Program-made: the position numbers and the translations under genes | Shown here: one piece after another, positions 44,823 through 54,238 of the stretch | Layout: each line of letters begins with the position of its first letter | Numbering within the stretch: position 1 is the first letter of the stretch | Assembly: GCA_017410145.1 (NCBI GenBank) | Contig: JAFQRJ010000019.1 | Location: 30,539-94,538 of the forward strand | Origin: Tyzzerella sp. | GTDB taxonomy: Bacteria; Bacillota; Clostridia; Lachnospirales; Lachnospiraceae | DNA length: 64,000 nt | Reading direction: 5' to 3' | The notes under the pieces: generated by a model | What the model was told of the DNA's origin: nothing | Database searches by the model: none | The model's input: only the letters and a program-made list of their open reading frames with translations

Positions 44823-45695
44823 CTATTTCTTGTATTCCATCGGTGTACATTTCATATATCTTTTGAAAATCTGACTATAGTAGGAAGGACTGGAAAACCC
44901 AACCATGGCAGCTACTTCCGTAATGCTGTCTTTCTCCTTTAACAGTGGAAGGCTATTCTGGATTCTTAGATATAAAATGTAATCAAAAATGGTCATTCCC
45001 ATTTGCTTTTTAAAGAAGCGACAACATTCGCTTTTGCATATATTTGCTCTTTTGGCAACATCCTCTAATGAGATTTCCTGATTGTAATGTTCCTCGATAA
45101 AAAGAAGAATATCGCGGAGCCTTTGTAAATGCTGTTTTGGCTTCTGTTCGTTATCTGGTTGTGTAGAAAAATGATGATAAACTTTGTGCCAGATATTTAA
45201 TAACTGTATATGAATCTGCAACTCAAGATCTGTGGGAGACTCTTGAGATAATTTGTATATTGTACGTATGTCATCTATAATTTGCTTGTGCCATGAAACA
45301 GCGGGAGTAAGAAGCAAGGATGACCATAACTCGTTGGAAGTGATATGGCTTACATATTTTGTTTGCAGAATGCTGTTCTCATAACCATATAAAAAACGCG
45401 GATGAAAAGTGATGGAAAGGTAGGTACAATCCTTTCCTTCGTGCATATGTCCGGAGTGCAGAGAGTTACTGTTACAAAACAATCCTTCCCCTGCGGATAA
45501 GATGTAAGTGTTAGCATCCACTTGATATTCAATTTCACCGGATAGAACAAGCGTTAATTCCACCTCCGGATGCCAATGCCATAAGAAAACCCCCTTCTCG
45601 TAAGATTGGATTCGCTCAAGGCTGATATGAACCGGAAAGGCATAATTTCCATGTTCTTTTAATTCTTTTTGGTTTTCTTGTGTAATTATTTGCAT
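44823..45695 (-). CDS. AraC-family regulator, probable gal regulator
   Basis: 290 residues from ATG 45695. The N-terminal cupin domain includes LWHWHPEVELTLVLSGEIEY, ILSAGEGLFCNSNSLHSGHM. The C-terminal double HTH starts RDILLFIEEHYNQEISLEDV, with ICKSECCRFFKKQMGMTIFD in HTH1 and VAAMVGFSSPSYYSQIFKRY in HTH2, ending CTPMEYKK. It is divergent from galK with a 122-base shared control region, which makes it the best candidate for a galactose-responsive activator. The ligand is not proven. Confidence 0.88.
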   Translation of the reverse strand: MQIITQENQKELKEHGNYAFPVHISLERIQSYEKGVFLWHWHPEVELTLVLSGEIEYQVDANTYILSAGEGLFCNSNSLHSGHMHEGKDCTYLSITFHPRFLYGYENSILQTKYVSHITSNELWSSLLLTPAVSWHKQIIDDIRTIYKLSQESPTDLELQIHIQLLNIWHKVYHHFSTQPDNEQKPKQHLQRLRDILLFIEEHYNQEISLEDVAKRANICKSECCRFFKKQMGMTIFDYILYLRIQNSLPLLKEKDSITEVAAMVGFSSPSYYSQIFKRYMKCTPMEYKK

Positions 45696-45733
45696 AAATC
45701 TCAATATCCTTATAAAAATGTTCAATATTATTA

Positions 45734-45762
45734 TTGTGGAAGAACAAAAATCTCATTATAAT
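45734..45762 (+). promoter_or_regulatory. Promoter of galK-galT-galM
   Basis: TTGTGG (45734-45739), 17 bases, TATAAT (45757-45762). The weak -35 with perfect -10 fits activation by the divergent AraC-type protein. Confidence 0.65.
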
Positions 45763-45817
45763 TATAAATATAAAGCAAAATAACAATGTTTGCAAGAGAG
45801 AGAGGAACGGATCTATT

Positions 45818-46981
45818 ATGTTAGAAAAAATCAGACAGGAATTTGAAAAAAGATTTGGCAGTCACGGAGATATTCGTGCGTACTTTGCACCGGGGCGTGT
45901 GAATTTGATTGGTGAACATACCGATTATAACGGGGGACATGTATTTCCATGTGCATTGACACTTGGTACATATGCAGTTGCAAGAAAAAGAGAAGACAAT
46001 AAGTTAAACTTCTATTCCATGAACTTTGAAAGCAGAGGAATTGTAGAGTCAGATTTGAATGATTTGGTTCCAACAAAAGAAGCCGGTTGGACCAATTATC
46101 CAAAGGGAGTTATCTGGGCGTTTGAAAAGAGAGGCATGAAGCTTCCGGTTGGTCTTGATGTTGTAATTTACGGAAATATTCCAAATGGTTCCGGACTTTC
46201 TTCATCTGCGTCTTTAGAAGTGGTTACAGGGCTTGCATTAAAAGATTTATACGGCTTTGATGTTTCTATGATAGACATTGCATTAATCGGACAATATTCG
46301 GAAAATAATTATAACGGATGTAACTGTGGTATCATGGACCAGTTTGCAAGTGCAATGGGTAAAAAGGATAATGCCATTTTCTTGGATGCAAATACCTTGG
46401 AATATGAATATGCTCCGGTTGTTTTGGAAGATGCAAAAATCGTTATTATTAATAGTAAAGTAAAACACAGCTTAGTTGATTCGGCATACAACGACAGAAG
46501 AAATGAATGTGAAACGGCTCTAAAAGAATTACAAGCGGTTGTAGATATTCAAACACTTGGAGATTTAACAGAAGAAGAGTTTGAAGCGCACAAAGATGCG
46601 ATCAAGTGTGAAATTAGAAAAAAACGTGCAGGACATGCGGTATATGAAAACCAAAGAACCATTAAAGCTGTTGCAGCATTGAAAGAAAATGACGTAGAGA
46701 CATTTGGCAAATTAATGAACGCTTCTCACGTTTCTCTTCGTGATGACTATGAAGTTTCATGTGAAGAAATTGATATTTTAGTTGACCTTGCATGGGCGAC
46801 AGAAGGTGTCATTGGTTCCCGTATCACAGGAGGCGGTTTCGGCGGATGTACAGTTAGCATTGTGAAAAATGAAGCCGTAGACAATTTTGTATCAACTATC
46901 GGCAAAGCATACGCTGAAAAAGTGGGACATGAAGCAGAGTTCTATGTAGTGGATATCGGTGATGGAGCACACATTTTATAA
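45818..46981 (+). CDS. galK: Galactokinase
   Basis: 387 residues from ATG 45818, set by GAGAGAGAGG; the open frame further upstream is AT-rich leader. GHMP-kinase motifs are complete: APGRVNLIGEHTDYNGGHVF (galactose binding), IPNGSGLSSSASLEVV (ATP loop), and GSRITGGGFGGCTVSIV near the C-terminus. It phosphorylates galactose at C1, the entry to the Leloir pathway. First gene of the gal operon; galT starts 14 bases after. Confidence 0.97.
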   Translation: MLEKIRQEFEKRFGSHGDIRAYFAPGRVNLIGEHTDYNGGHVFPCALTLGTYAVARKREDNKLNFYSMNFESRGIVESDLNDLVPTKEAGWTNYPKGVIWAFEKRGMKLPVGLDVVIYGNIPNGSGLSSSASLEVVTGLALKDLYGFDVSMIDIALIGQYSENNYNGCNCGIMDQFASAMGKKDNAIFLDANTLEYEYAPVVLEDAKIVIINSKVKHSLVDSAYNDRRNECETALKELQAVVDIQTLGDLTEEEFEAHKDAIKCEIRKKRAGHAVYENQRTIKAVAALKENDVETFGKLMNASHVSLRDDYEVSCEEIDILVDLAWATEGVIGSRITGGGFGGCTVSIVKNEAVDNFVSTIGKAYAEKVGHEAEFYVVDIGDGAHIL

Positions 46982-46995
46982 TCAGGAGGCATGAT

Positions 46996-48486
46996 ATGTT
47001 TTTTCAAAATATTAAAAAATTAGTGCAGTATGGTATTGATACAGGTCTTATGCCTGAGTGTGAACGCATTTATGCAACCAATCTTTTGTTGGATGTATTC
47101 CGGGAAGATAATTATGAAGACACGGACATTACAGGACAAGAGATTGAACTGGAGGTTGTATTAAAGGATTTGTTGGATGAAGCAGTAGCGAGAGGTATCA
47201 TTGAAGACAGCATTGTATATCGTGATTTGTTTGATACGAAATTGATGAACTGCTTGATGCCAAGACCGGCACAGGTGCAGGCTGAGTTTGCCAGGAGATA
47301 TGAAAGTTCTCCAAAAGAGGCAACCGACTATTATTATAAATTAAGTCAGGACAGCGATTACATTCGCCGCTACCGGGTAAAGAAGGATCGCAAATGGAAG
47401 GTGGACAGCCCATACGGCGAAATCGACATCACCATTAACTTGTCAAAGCCGGAAAAGGACCCGAAAGCTATCGCAGCGGCAAAATTGGCAAAGGCAAGCA
47501 GTTATCCAAAGTGCTTACTTTGTGTGGAAAACGAAGGCTATGCAGGACGTGTGAATCACCCTGCAAGAGAAAACCACCGTATTATGCCAATTACAGTGAA
47601 TGACAGTGCGTGGGGCTTCCAATACTCACCATACGTTTACTATAATGAACATTGTATTGTATTTAACGGGCAGCACACGCCGATGAAAATTGAGAAAGCG
47701 ACCTACATCAAGTTATTTGATTTTGTGAAATTGTTCCCACATTATTTCTTGGGTTCCAATGCAGACCTCCCTATCGTGGGCGGTTCCATTTTGAGCCATG
47801 ACCATTTCCAAGGTGGAAATTATACCTTCGCAATGGCAAAGGCGCAGATGGAAGAAACTTTCGAAATCAAGGGATTTGAAGATGTGGAAGTTGGCATTGT
47901 AAAATGGCCGCTTTCTGTACTTCGTCTTCGCGGTACCGATTCAGACCGCTTGATAGAACTCGGAGCACATATTTTAGATGCATGGAGAGGTTACACGGAT
48001 GCAGATGCATTTGTGTTTGCTGAGACAGATGGGGAACCACACAATACGATCACGCCGATTGCTCGTAAGGTAGGAGATACATACGAGTTGGATTTGGCAC
48101 TTCGTAATAACATTACAACAGAGGAACACCCACTTGGGGTTTACCACCCACATGCCCAGTGGCATAACATCAAGAAAGAAAACATTGGTCTGATTGAGGT
48201 TATGGGTCTTGCGGTTCTTCCGGCAAGATTGAAAGAAGAGATGGAAATCTTGGCAGAATATCTGGTAGAAGGCAAAGACATTGCAAGCAACGAAAAAATC
48301 GAAAAGCATGCAGACTGGGTAGAAACTTTCCGTGGAAAATACGATGCGATTACCAATGAAAATGTAATGGAAATTCTCGAAAAAGAAGTGGGCACCGTAT
48401 TTACACATGTACTGGAAGACGCAGGTGTATTCAAATGCACACCGGAAGGTCGTGAAGCCTTTAGAAGATTTATAGCCACATTGTAA
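46996..48486 (+). CDS. galT: Galactose-1-phosphate uridylyltransferase, class II
   Basis: 496 residues, the length of the class II GalT found in Firmicutes (class I is ~350). Signature parts: CLMPRPAQVQAEFARRYESS, CLLCVENEGYAGRVNHPARE, the GSNADLPIVGGSILSHDHFQGG catalytic His region, and GVYHPHAQWHNIKKENIGLI. It swaps UMP between UDP-glucose and galactose-1-phosphate. The glucose-1-phosphate made could supply GlgC. No galE is present here, so the epimerase must be elsewhere. Confidence 0.96.
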   Translation: MFFQNIKKLVQYGIDTGLMPECERIYATNLLLDVFREDNYEDTDITGQEIELEVVLKDLLDEAVARGIIEDSIVYRDLFDTKLMNCLMPRPAQVQAEFARRYESSPKEATDYYYKLSQDSDYIRRYRVKKDRKWKVDSPYGEIDITINLSKPEKDPKAIAAAKLAKASSYPKCLLCVENEGYAGRVNHPARENHRIMPITVNDSAWGFQYSPYVYYNEHCIVFNGQHTPMKIEKATYIKLFDFVKLFPHYFLGSNADLPIVGGSILSHDHFQGGNYTFAMAKAQMEETFEIKGFEDVEVGIVKWPLSVLRLRGTDSDRLIELGAHILDAWRGYTDADAFVFAETDGEPHNTITPIARKVGDTYELDLALRNNITTEEHPLGVYHPHAQWHNIKKENIGLIEVMGLAVLPARLKEEMEILAEYLVEGKDIASNEKIEKHADWVETFRGKYDAITNENVMEILEKEVGTVFTHVLEDAGVFKCTPEGREAFRRFIATL

Positions 48487-48535
48487 TAAGAAGTTTATGG
48501 AAGAAAGTTATTAAAGATTATAAGAGGTGAAGTTT

Positions 48536-49549
48536 ATGAAAACAAGAAGCTTTGGAAATGCAACCATGTACACATTTGAAAATAAGAATGGTATGGTAAT
48601 GGAAGTAACTGATTTTGGTGCGGTATTATATTCACTTATGGTTCCAGATAAAGATGGAAATTTGGTGGATGTAAATCTTGGATATGCTACACCGGAGGCT
48701 TATGGAAAGCAGACTTCAGGATTCGGTGCGACTATCGGAAGAAATGGAAACCGTATTGGTGGCGCAAAGTTCACATTGAATGGAAAGGTTTATGAATTAA
48801 CACCAAACAACAATGGTAACAACTTGCATAGCGGGCTTGATTTCTATCAACATCGTATGTGGAATGTGAAAGAAACAACGGAAAACAGCATTACACTTTC
48901 ACTTCACAGCCCAGATGGCGACCAGGGGTTCCCAGGGAACTTTGATGTAGATGTAACATACACACTTACAGATGATAATGAATTGAAGATTGATTACAAC
49001 GGAGTAACAGATGCAGATACCGTAATCAATATGACAAACCATTCATATTTCAACTTAAATGGTCATGCGTCAGGAAATATCTTAGAGCATGAGTTATGGG
49101 TAGATGCAGATGCATTTACAGCAACGGATGACAAACTGATTCCTACGGGGGAAATCCGTTTAGTAGAGGGAAGCCCAATGGATTTCCGTGTAAAGAAATT
49201 AGTCGGAAGAGATATTGATGCAGACTACGATGCCTTAAACTATGCCGGTGGATACGACCACAACTGGTGCTTAAATAATAACGGAGAATTCAAAAAAGTG
49301 ATTGAAATTTCTAGTGATTTGAGCGGTATTACGATGGAAGTGTACACAGACCTTCCAGGTGTTCAGATTTATGCAGGAAACTTCCTTGTATCAGAACCGG
49401 GAAAATCAGGTGCTACTTATAAGAAACGTCAGGGAATCTGTTTCGAAACACAGCATTATCCAGATGCAATTAATCATGAAAACTTCCCAAGCCCTATAGT
49501 TAAGAAGGGCGAAGTTTATAAAACAACGACGGTTTATAAATTTGTGTAA
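48536..49549 (+). CDS. galM: Aldose 1-epimerase (galactose mutarotase)
   Basis: 337 residues from ATG 48536, six bases after AAGAGGTG. Mutarotase fold with GFGATIGRNGNRIGGAKF, NNNGNNLHSG, the active-site VINMTNHSYFNLNGH (His acid), GGYDHNW and C-terminal ICFETQHYPDAINHENFPSP (Glu base). It converts beta- to alpha-galactose for galK. Last gene of the operon, followed by a strong terminator. Confidence 0.96.
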   Translation: MKTRSFGNATMYTFENKNGMVMEVTDFGAVLYSLMVPDKDGNLVDVNLGYATPEAYGKQTSGFGATIGRNGNRIGGAKFTLNGKVYELTPNNNGNNLHSGLDFYQHRMWNVKETTENSITLSLHSPDGDQGFPGNFDVDVTYTLTDDNELKIDYNGVTDADTVINMTNHSYFNLNGHASGNILEHELWVDADAFTATDDKLIPTGEIRLVEGSPMDFRVKKLVGRDIDADYDALNYAGGYDHNWCLNNNGEFKKVIEISSDLSGITMEVYTDLPGVQIYAGNFLVSEPGKSGATYKKRQGICFETQHYPDAINHENFPSPIVKKGEVYKTTTVYKFV

Positions 49550-49560
49550 AATGAAAATGG

Positions 49561-49599
49561 AAAGCCATCACTTGAACTTATCAGGTGGTGGCTTTTTAG
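49561..49599 (+). terminator. Terminator of the gal operon
   Basis: AAAGCCATCACTTGA (49561-49575) pairs with TCAGGTGGTGGCTTT (49581-49595), 15 bp with two G-T pairs, loop ACTTA, then TT. Confidence 0.9.
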
Positions 49600-49610
49600 A
49601 AAATCTTGAC

Positions 49611-49639
49611 TTGTAGTAAAAAACCAACTGCGATATAAT
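49611..49639 (+). promoter_or_regulatory. Promoter of the clpX-type gene
   Basis: TTGTAG (49611-49616), 17 bases, TATAAT (49634-49639), 35 bases before the ATG. A better -35-like TTGACT at 49606-49611 would give a 22-base spacer and is less likely. Confidence 0.6.
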
Positions 49640-49673
49640 AGACGGTGTATGAAATACAAAAAGGGGAAAATAT

Positions 49674-51095
49674 ATGTCAGACAGAATAGATTTCACAGAA
49701 GAAGATAAGAGAAAAACAGATATTATAGAAGATAAACCAGAAATAGGTGACGACGAAGGCTATGAAAAATATTGTTTCATGTGTCACCGTCCGGAAAGTG
49801 TCACAGGGAAATTGATAGACCTTCCAAACAACATTTGCGTATGTCAGGACTGTATGCAAAAAAGCTTTGACGCTATGAACAACATGCCTTTTGATTTAAG
49901 TCAACTTACTAATACGCCGGGGATTCATTTTATGAATCTTTCTGATTTGGATGGGATTCTTCCGAAGAAGCAGAAGGTGAAGAAGAAAAAAGAAGGCGAG
50001 CCGAAGAAACCAATTATCGATATCAAGGATATTCCGGCGCCACACAAAATCAAAGCCCAATTAGACGAATATGTGGTTGGACAGGAGCATGCAAAGAAAG
50101 CAATGGCAGTGGCAGTTTACAATCATTATAAACGTGTTGCTACTGATACCATGGATGATATCGAGATTGAAAAGTCCAACATGCTGATGATTGGACCAAC
50201 AGGTAGTGGTAAAACATATTTGGTGAAAACACTCGCCAAGCTTTTAGATGTGCCACTGGCAATTACGGATGCCACATCCCTCACGGAAGCTGGTTACATA
50301 GGTGACGATATTGAAAGCGTGGTTTCAAAACTGCTTACAGCAGCCGATAACGATGTGGAAAAAGCAGAGCAGGGAATTATCTTTATTGATGAGATTGATA
50401 AGATAGCAAAGAAGAAAAATACCAGTCAGCGTGACGTTAGCGGCGAGTCAGTTCAACAAGGAATGTTGAAACTTTTAGAGGGCAGTGAAGTGGAAGTGCC
50501 GGTTGGTGCCAATAGCAAGAATGCCATGGTTCCGCTTACTACGATAAATACAAAGAATATTTTGTTTATCTGTGGCGGTGCGTTTCCGGATTTGGAAAAC
50601 ATTATTAAAGAGCGTTTGAACAAGCAATCGTCCATGGGCTTTATCGCAGATTTAAAAGATAAATATGATAAAGAGAAAAATCTGCTCTCGAAGGTGACAG
50701 TAGAAGATCTTCGTAACTTTGGAATGATTCCGGAATTCATCGGAAGACTTCCGATTATCTTTACATTGCAAGGTTTGGATGAAGATATGCTTGTTAAGAT
50801 ATTGAGAGAGCCTAAGAATGCGATCTTAAAGCAATATCAGAAGCTTCTGGCCCTTGATGAAGTGAAACTTGATTTCACGGATGAGGCGCTTCATTCCATA
50901 GCGGCGAAAGCAATGAAGAAGGATACAGGGGCAAGAGCTCTTCGTTCGATTATTGAAGAGTTTATGCTGGATATCATGTATGAGATTCCAAAGGATGATA
51001 ACATTGGAGTTGTGACAATCACAAAGGAATATGTAGAAGGAAATGGTACGCCGATGATTACCATGCGTGGTCAGGCGAAATTACCGGTTCATTAG
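49674..51095 (+). CDS. clpX: ClpX-type ATPase, variant
   Basis: 473 residues, longer than typical ClpX (~420). A zinc-ribbon N-terminal domain with CFMC (C34, C37) and CQDC (C57, C60) is followed by a Lys/Glu linker. The AAA+ core has VVGQEHAKKAMAVAVYNHYK, Walker A IGPTGSGKT (~174-181), Walker B IIFIDEIDKIA, and IPEFIGRLPIIFTL. The ClpP-docking loop appears as MGF (in QSSMGFIAD) in place of IGF. It is not beside tig or clpP as housekeeping clpX usually is, but between gal genes and an esterase. It could be a second ClpX. An acidic insert DDSLTEAG-like region (SLTEAGYIGDD) is normal. Confidence 0.82.
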   Translation: MSDRIDFTEEDKRKTDIIEDKPEIGDDEGYEKYCFMCHRPESVTGKLIDLPNNICVCQDCMQKSFDAMNNMPFDLSQLTNTPGIHFMNLSDLDGILPKKQKVKKKKEGEPKKPIIDIKDIPAPHKIKAQLDEYVVGQEHAKKAMAVAVYNHYKRVATDTMDDIEIEKSNMLMIGPTGSGKTYLVKTLAKLLDVPLAITDATSLTEAGYIGDDIESVVSKLLTAADNDVEKAEQGIIFIDEIDKIAKKKNTSQRDVSGESVQQGMLKLLEGSEVEVPVGANSKNAMVPLTTINTKNILFICGGAFPDLENIIKERLNKQSSMGFIADLKDKYDKEKNLLSKVTVEDLRNFGMIPEFIGRLPIIFTLQGLDEDMLVKILREPKNAILKQYQKLLALDEVKLDFTDEALHSIAAKAMKKDTGARALRSIIEEFMLDIMYEIPKDDNIGVVTITKEYVEGNGTPMITMRGQAKLPVH

Positions 51096-51108
51096 GAGGA
51101 AGAAGGAT

Positions 51109-51918
51109 ATGAGATATTTTGAATTTCAACCAGAGGGAGTAGAAAATTGTAGTGTAAAAGCATATGTTCAGACATGCGGATTTTCAAACGAGATGGCAGA
51201 CAGATGCCTGCCGGCTATGATTGTCTGCCCGGGTGGCGGATATGGTATGGTATCAGACCGTGAGGGGGAACCAGTTGCAAAAGAATATTTTACAGCAGGA
51301 TACCATGTGTTTGTTCTCACGTATTCTGTGGGCGAACGAGCAAAGAATTTTGAGCCTCTTTGTCAACTTGCGGCAACAATAGCACATGTGAGAAAGTATG
51401 CGGATGAGTGGAGAATTGCAAAAGATAAGATTGCCGTGAGTGGATTCTCTGCAGGAGGACATTTGGCATGCTCTCTTGGCACACTCTATAATGAAGAGAA
51501 GTTTTTGAAAGTATGGAATCGTAGTGAGGATATTAGACCAAATGCAATGGTTTTATGTTATCCGGTGATTACAGCGGATGTATATACCCACGGAGGTTCT
51601 ATCTTAAATGTGAGTGGTGCGGAAGAAGGAAGTGAAGAATATCGATGGTTTGGACTGGAAAATCATGTAGATTCTACCACACCGCCGACATTTTTATGGC
51701 ATACGGCAAATGATAATGTTGTGCCGGTAGAAAACAGCATCGCTATGGCAAGAGCATTGTCGGTAGAGAAGATTCCTTTTGAATTACACATTTTGCCGGA
51801 AGGACCACATGGCATGTCAACTTGTACACAAGAGGTTGGCACGAAGGACGCTTATGTGGGACGCTGGGTAGAATGGAGCATCGCTTGGCTGGCTAAGACA
51901 TTTGGATTTGAAAAATAG
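51109..51918 (+). CDS. Alpha/beta hydrolase, acetyl-esterase-like
   Basis: 269 residues from ATG 51109 after AGGAGG. An oxyanion-hole block MIVCPGGGYGMVSDREGEPV precedes the nucleophile elbow AVSGFSAGGHLACS. Asp lies in WHTANDNVVPVENS and His in PEGPHGMS, a full Ser-Asp-His triad. This layout (BD-FAE/xylan-esterase-like) is common in gut bacteria that deacetylate plant glycans. No signal peptide, so it would act on imported oligosaccharides. Starts 13 bases after the ClpX-type gene, but a functional link is not evident. Confidence 0.85.
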   Translation: MRYFEFQPEGVENCSVKAYVQTCGFSNEMADRCLPAMIVCPGGGYGMVSDREGEPVAKEYFTAGYHVFVLTYSVGERAKNFEPLCQLAATIAHVRKYADEWRIAKDKIAVSGFSAGGHLACSLGTLYNEEKFLKVWNRSEDIRPNAMVLCYPVITADVYTHGGSILNVSGAEEGSEEYRWFGLENHVDSTTPPTFLWHTANDNVVPVENSIAMARALSVEKIPFELHILPEGPHGMSTCTQEVGTKDAYVGRWVEWSIAWLAKTFGFEK

Positions 51919-51936
51919 GAATAAATATATTGTTTG

Positions 51937-51966
51937 GGCGGGATGTTACAAAGCATCTCGCCTTTG
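51937..51966 (+). terminator. Hairpin after the esterase gene
   Basis: GGCGGGATG (51937-51945) pairs with CATCTCGCC (51954-51962) with one G-T pair; only TTT follows, so termination may be weak. It lies inside the upstream extension of the next open frame, which supports the later start of that gene. Confidence 0.6.
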
Positions 51967-51998
51967 CATATATTAAACAAAAAAACGCAGGTACTATT

Positions 51999-53699
51999 AT
52001 GCCTAATTTATGCCGTGAGCAAATTTTGTCCGAGGATTACCGAGATTTCATCGTAAGTGCACTGCAAGAGGACTCGTTTGAAGCAAGATTTCCAAATGTG
52101 GAATGCGAGCAGATGGCAGGAGAGTTTTATAAATCGATTTATGTAGAAAACCAGTTAGTCGACCCAATAGAGTTTGGAAGATACCCCTATAATTCCGTGC
52201 CCAAATGCTATACACTTTTAGATACACAGGCGTTGGAACAGTCAGGCATCATTCAAGTGCAGAATTACCCCACTTTAGAACTGCAAGGAAGCGGTGTGTT
52301 AATCGGATTTATTGATACGGGAATTGACTACCAGAACTCCATTTTCCGGAATCTGGATGGCAGCAGTCGTATAGTAGGTCTTTGGGATCAGACCATACAG
52401 GAGGGGCAACCGCCGGAGGGAATGTATTACGGAACAGAATATACACAAGGGCAGATTGATGCGGCACTTCAAAATGCGAATCCGTTGGAACTGGTGCCAA
52501 GCAGGGATGAAAATGGGCATGGCACCTTTGTAGCCAGTGTGGCGGCAGGAAGTGCCAGCGAGGAAAATCAGTTCTTAGGAGCGGCACCGGAGTCGCAAAT
52601 AGCAATAGTGAAATTAAAACCAGCCAAGCAATATCTAAAAGATTTTTATCTTATTCGTACGGATGCACCTTGCTATCAGGAGAATGATATTATGCTTGGG
52701 GTTACCTACTTAAATCAGTTGGCGGACAGACTTGGCCTTCCTCTTGTTATTTGCATTGCATTAGGGACAAATATGGGCGGACGGACAGCCAACTCACCCC
52801 TTGCAAGCGCCCTCGATATTTACGGCAATGTTGCAAACCGGGCAATTGTCATTGCGGCAGGAAATGAAGCCAATCAAAGGCATCATTTTCTTGGAACTGC
52901 AGACGATGTGAATGATACCGAGCAGGTGGAGATTCGTGTGGGTGAAAATGTGTCTGGTTTCTGCCTGGAACTATGGTCAGATGCTTTGGATTTATTTGCT
53001 GTCTCTATTATATCGCCAAGTGGAGAACAGACTTATCGGTTTCCTATACGAAGCGAGCAAACCGCAAGCTATACATTTGTGCTGGAAAGAACCACAGTAA
53101 CTATTGATTATAAAGTGTTTGTAGAACGGCTAAATTCCGAACTGATTTTCTTTCGGTTTATTAACCCAACTCCAGGAATATGGAAGGTTGCAGTAGAACC
53201 GATTCAGTTGGAAGAAGGAACTTTTCATATGTGGCTTCCAATGACAGAATTTTTGGAAAATGAGGTCTTTTTTATTCAATCCAATCCAGACTACACCATT
53301 ACGGAACCGGGAAGCACGTTGTCGGCAATGACGGTAGGATTTTACAATGGTAATGACAATTCTATTGCTATTCAGTCCGGAAGAGGCTATACTAGAGGTA
53401 ACAGAATTAAACCTGATTTCGTAGCACCCGGCGTTGATGTAATTGGTGCCACAACGAGAAATCAATTTGTAACTCGAACTGCTTCCAGTATTGCGGCAGG
53501 GATTACTGCAGGTGCAGCAGCACTCATTATGGAATGGGTGGTATACGGTTTGCAACAAAGAACGATTGATTCTACCCAGGTAAGAAATCTCCTTGTCATA
53601 GGAACGGAAAAAAGGACGAATGAGGAATATCCGAATCGAGAATGGGGCTATGGGACACTAAATGTATTTAATACATTTGAGACAATCAGGCAAATATAA
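51999..53699 (+). CDS. Csp-like subtilase (S8 family), copy 2
   Basis: 566 residues from ATG 51999; the ribosome site is poor (CAGGT), and an upstream TTG is rejected because it would translate the terminator hairpin. Same layout as the protein at 31528: a ~100-residue prodomain-like part, Asp in IGFIDTGIDY, His in DENGHGTFVASVAAG, Asn in IAAGNEAN, then a jellyroll insert. The serine motif is degenerate, RTASSIAAGITAG in place of SGTS(F)ATP, but the serine itself aligns and is kept. Activity is therefore plausible. N-terminal NLCREQILSEDYRDFIVSAL is typical of the clostridial group. Substrate unknown; SleC processing is the known role of relatives. Confidence 0.82.
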   Translation: MPNLCREQILSEDYRDFIVSALQEDSFEARFPNVECEQMAGEFYKSIYVENQLVDPIEFGRYPYNSVPKCYTLLDTQALEQSGIIQVQNYPTLELQGSGVLIGFIDTGIDYQNSIFRNLDGSSRIVGLWDQTIQEGQPPEGMYYGTEYTQGQIDAALQNANPLELVPSRDENGHGTFVASVAAGSASEENQFLGAAPESQIAIVKLKPAKQYLKDFYLIRTDAPCYQENDIMLGVTYLNQLADRLGLPLVICIALGTNMGGRTANSPLASALDIYGNVANRAIVIAAGNEANQRHHFLGTADDVNDTEQVEIRVGENVSGFCLELWSDALDLFAVSIISPSGEQTYRFPIRSEQTASYTFVLERTTVTIDYKVFVERLNSELIFFRFINPTPGIWKVAVEPIQLEEGTFHMWLPMTEFLENEVFFIQSNPDYTITEPGSTLSAMTVGFYNGNDNSIAIQSGRGYTRGNRIKPDFVAPGVDVIGATTRNQFVTRTASSIAAGITAGAAALIMEWVVYGLQQRTIDSTQVRNLLVIGTEKRTNEEYPNREWGYGTLNVFNTFETIRQI

Positions 53700-53721
53700 C
53701 AGAAGAAAGGAAGAACTAAAA

Positions 53722-54180
53722 ATGTCAGATTTTTTTGCAAATTTAGAGGATTTAGGAAAGATTATATCAAAAAAGGCTGGGAAAGCAGTCGATGTAGTAA
53801 CACAAAAAGCAGGTGAAGCGGTTGACGTTATATCAAAGAAAGCAGAGGAAACGGTAGAGATAACAAAAATCAAGAGCCAAATCGGTACAATGGAACGCAA
53901 CAATGAACGCGATTACAAAGATATCGGAAAGATGATTTATGAGAGATATAAAAAGGGCGAAGCAGTAGATGATGGTTTCATCGAACTATGTGAAGCTATT
54001 TCAGAGCGTGAGGATAGTATCCGCAAAGCGAAGGAAGAGATTGCAAAATTAAAAGGATTGGAAGTATGTCCGAAGTGTGATGCACGTTTGGAGGCGGGAG
54101 TGAATTTCTGCCCGAAATGCGGAGCAAACTTGGACGGAGGAACTAAAGAATCAGCGGACGAAGATTTTGAAGAAGAATAA
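53722..54180 (+). CDS. Zinc-ribbon protein with coiled-coil N-terminus
   Basis: 152 residues from ATG 53722. Residues 1-50 are amphipathic with repeats of KKAGKAVDVV, QKAGEAVDVI and KKAEETVEI (~11-residue period, apolipoprotein-like). Then comes a coiled coil and a C-terminal zinc ribbon CPKCDARLEAGVNFCPKCG. The 11-mer repeats suggest membrane-surface or filament binding. Small proteins of this type are common in Clostridia; function unknown. Acidic tail at the end. Confidence 0.7.
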   Translation: MSDFFANLEDLGKIISKKAGKAVDVVTQKAGEAVDVISKKAEETVEITKIKSQIGTMERNNERDYKDIGKMIYERYKKGEAVDDGFIELCEAISEREDSIRKAKEEIAKLKGLEVCPKCDARLEAGVNFCPKCGANLDGGTKESADEDFEEE

Positions 54181-54238
54181 TTATCAGACTTCAGTTGAAG
54201 CCTGAACAAAAAAACAGCGAGAAAGGGAGACGAGAATT

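Noticed and set aside
53440-53540. Second Csp-like protease as a dead pseudoprotease
   Set aside because: Although GTS-x-A-x-P is degenerate, the serine aligns in TASSIAAG and Asp and His motifs are intact.
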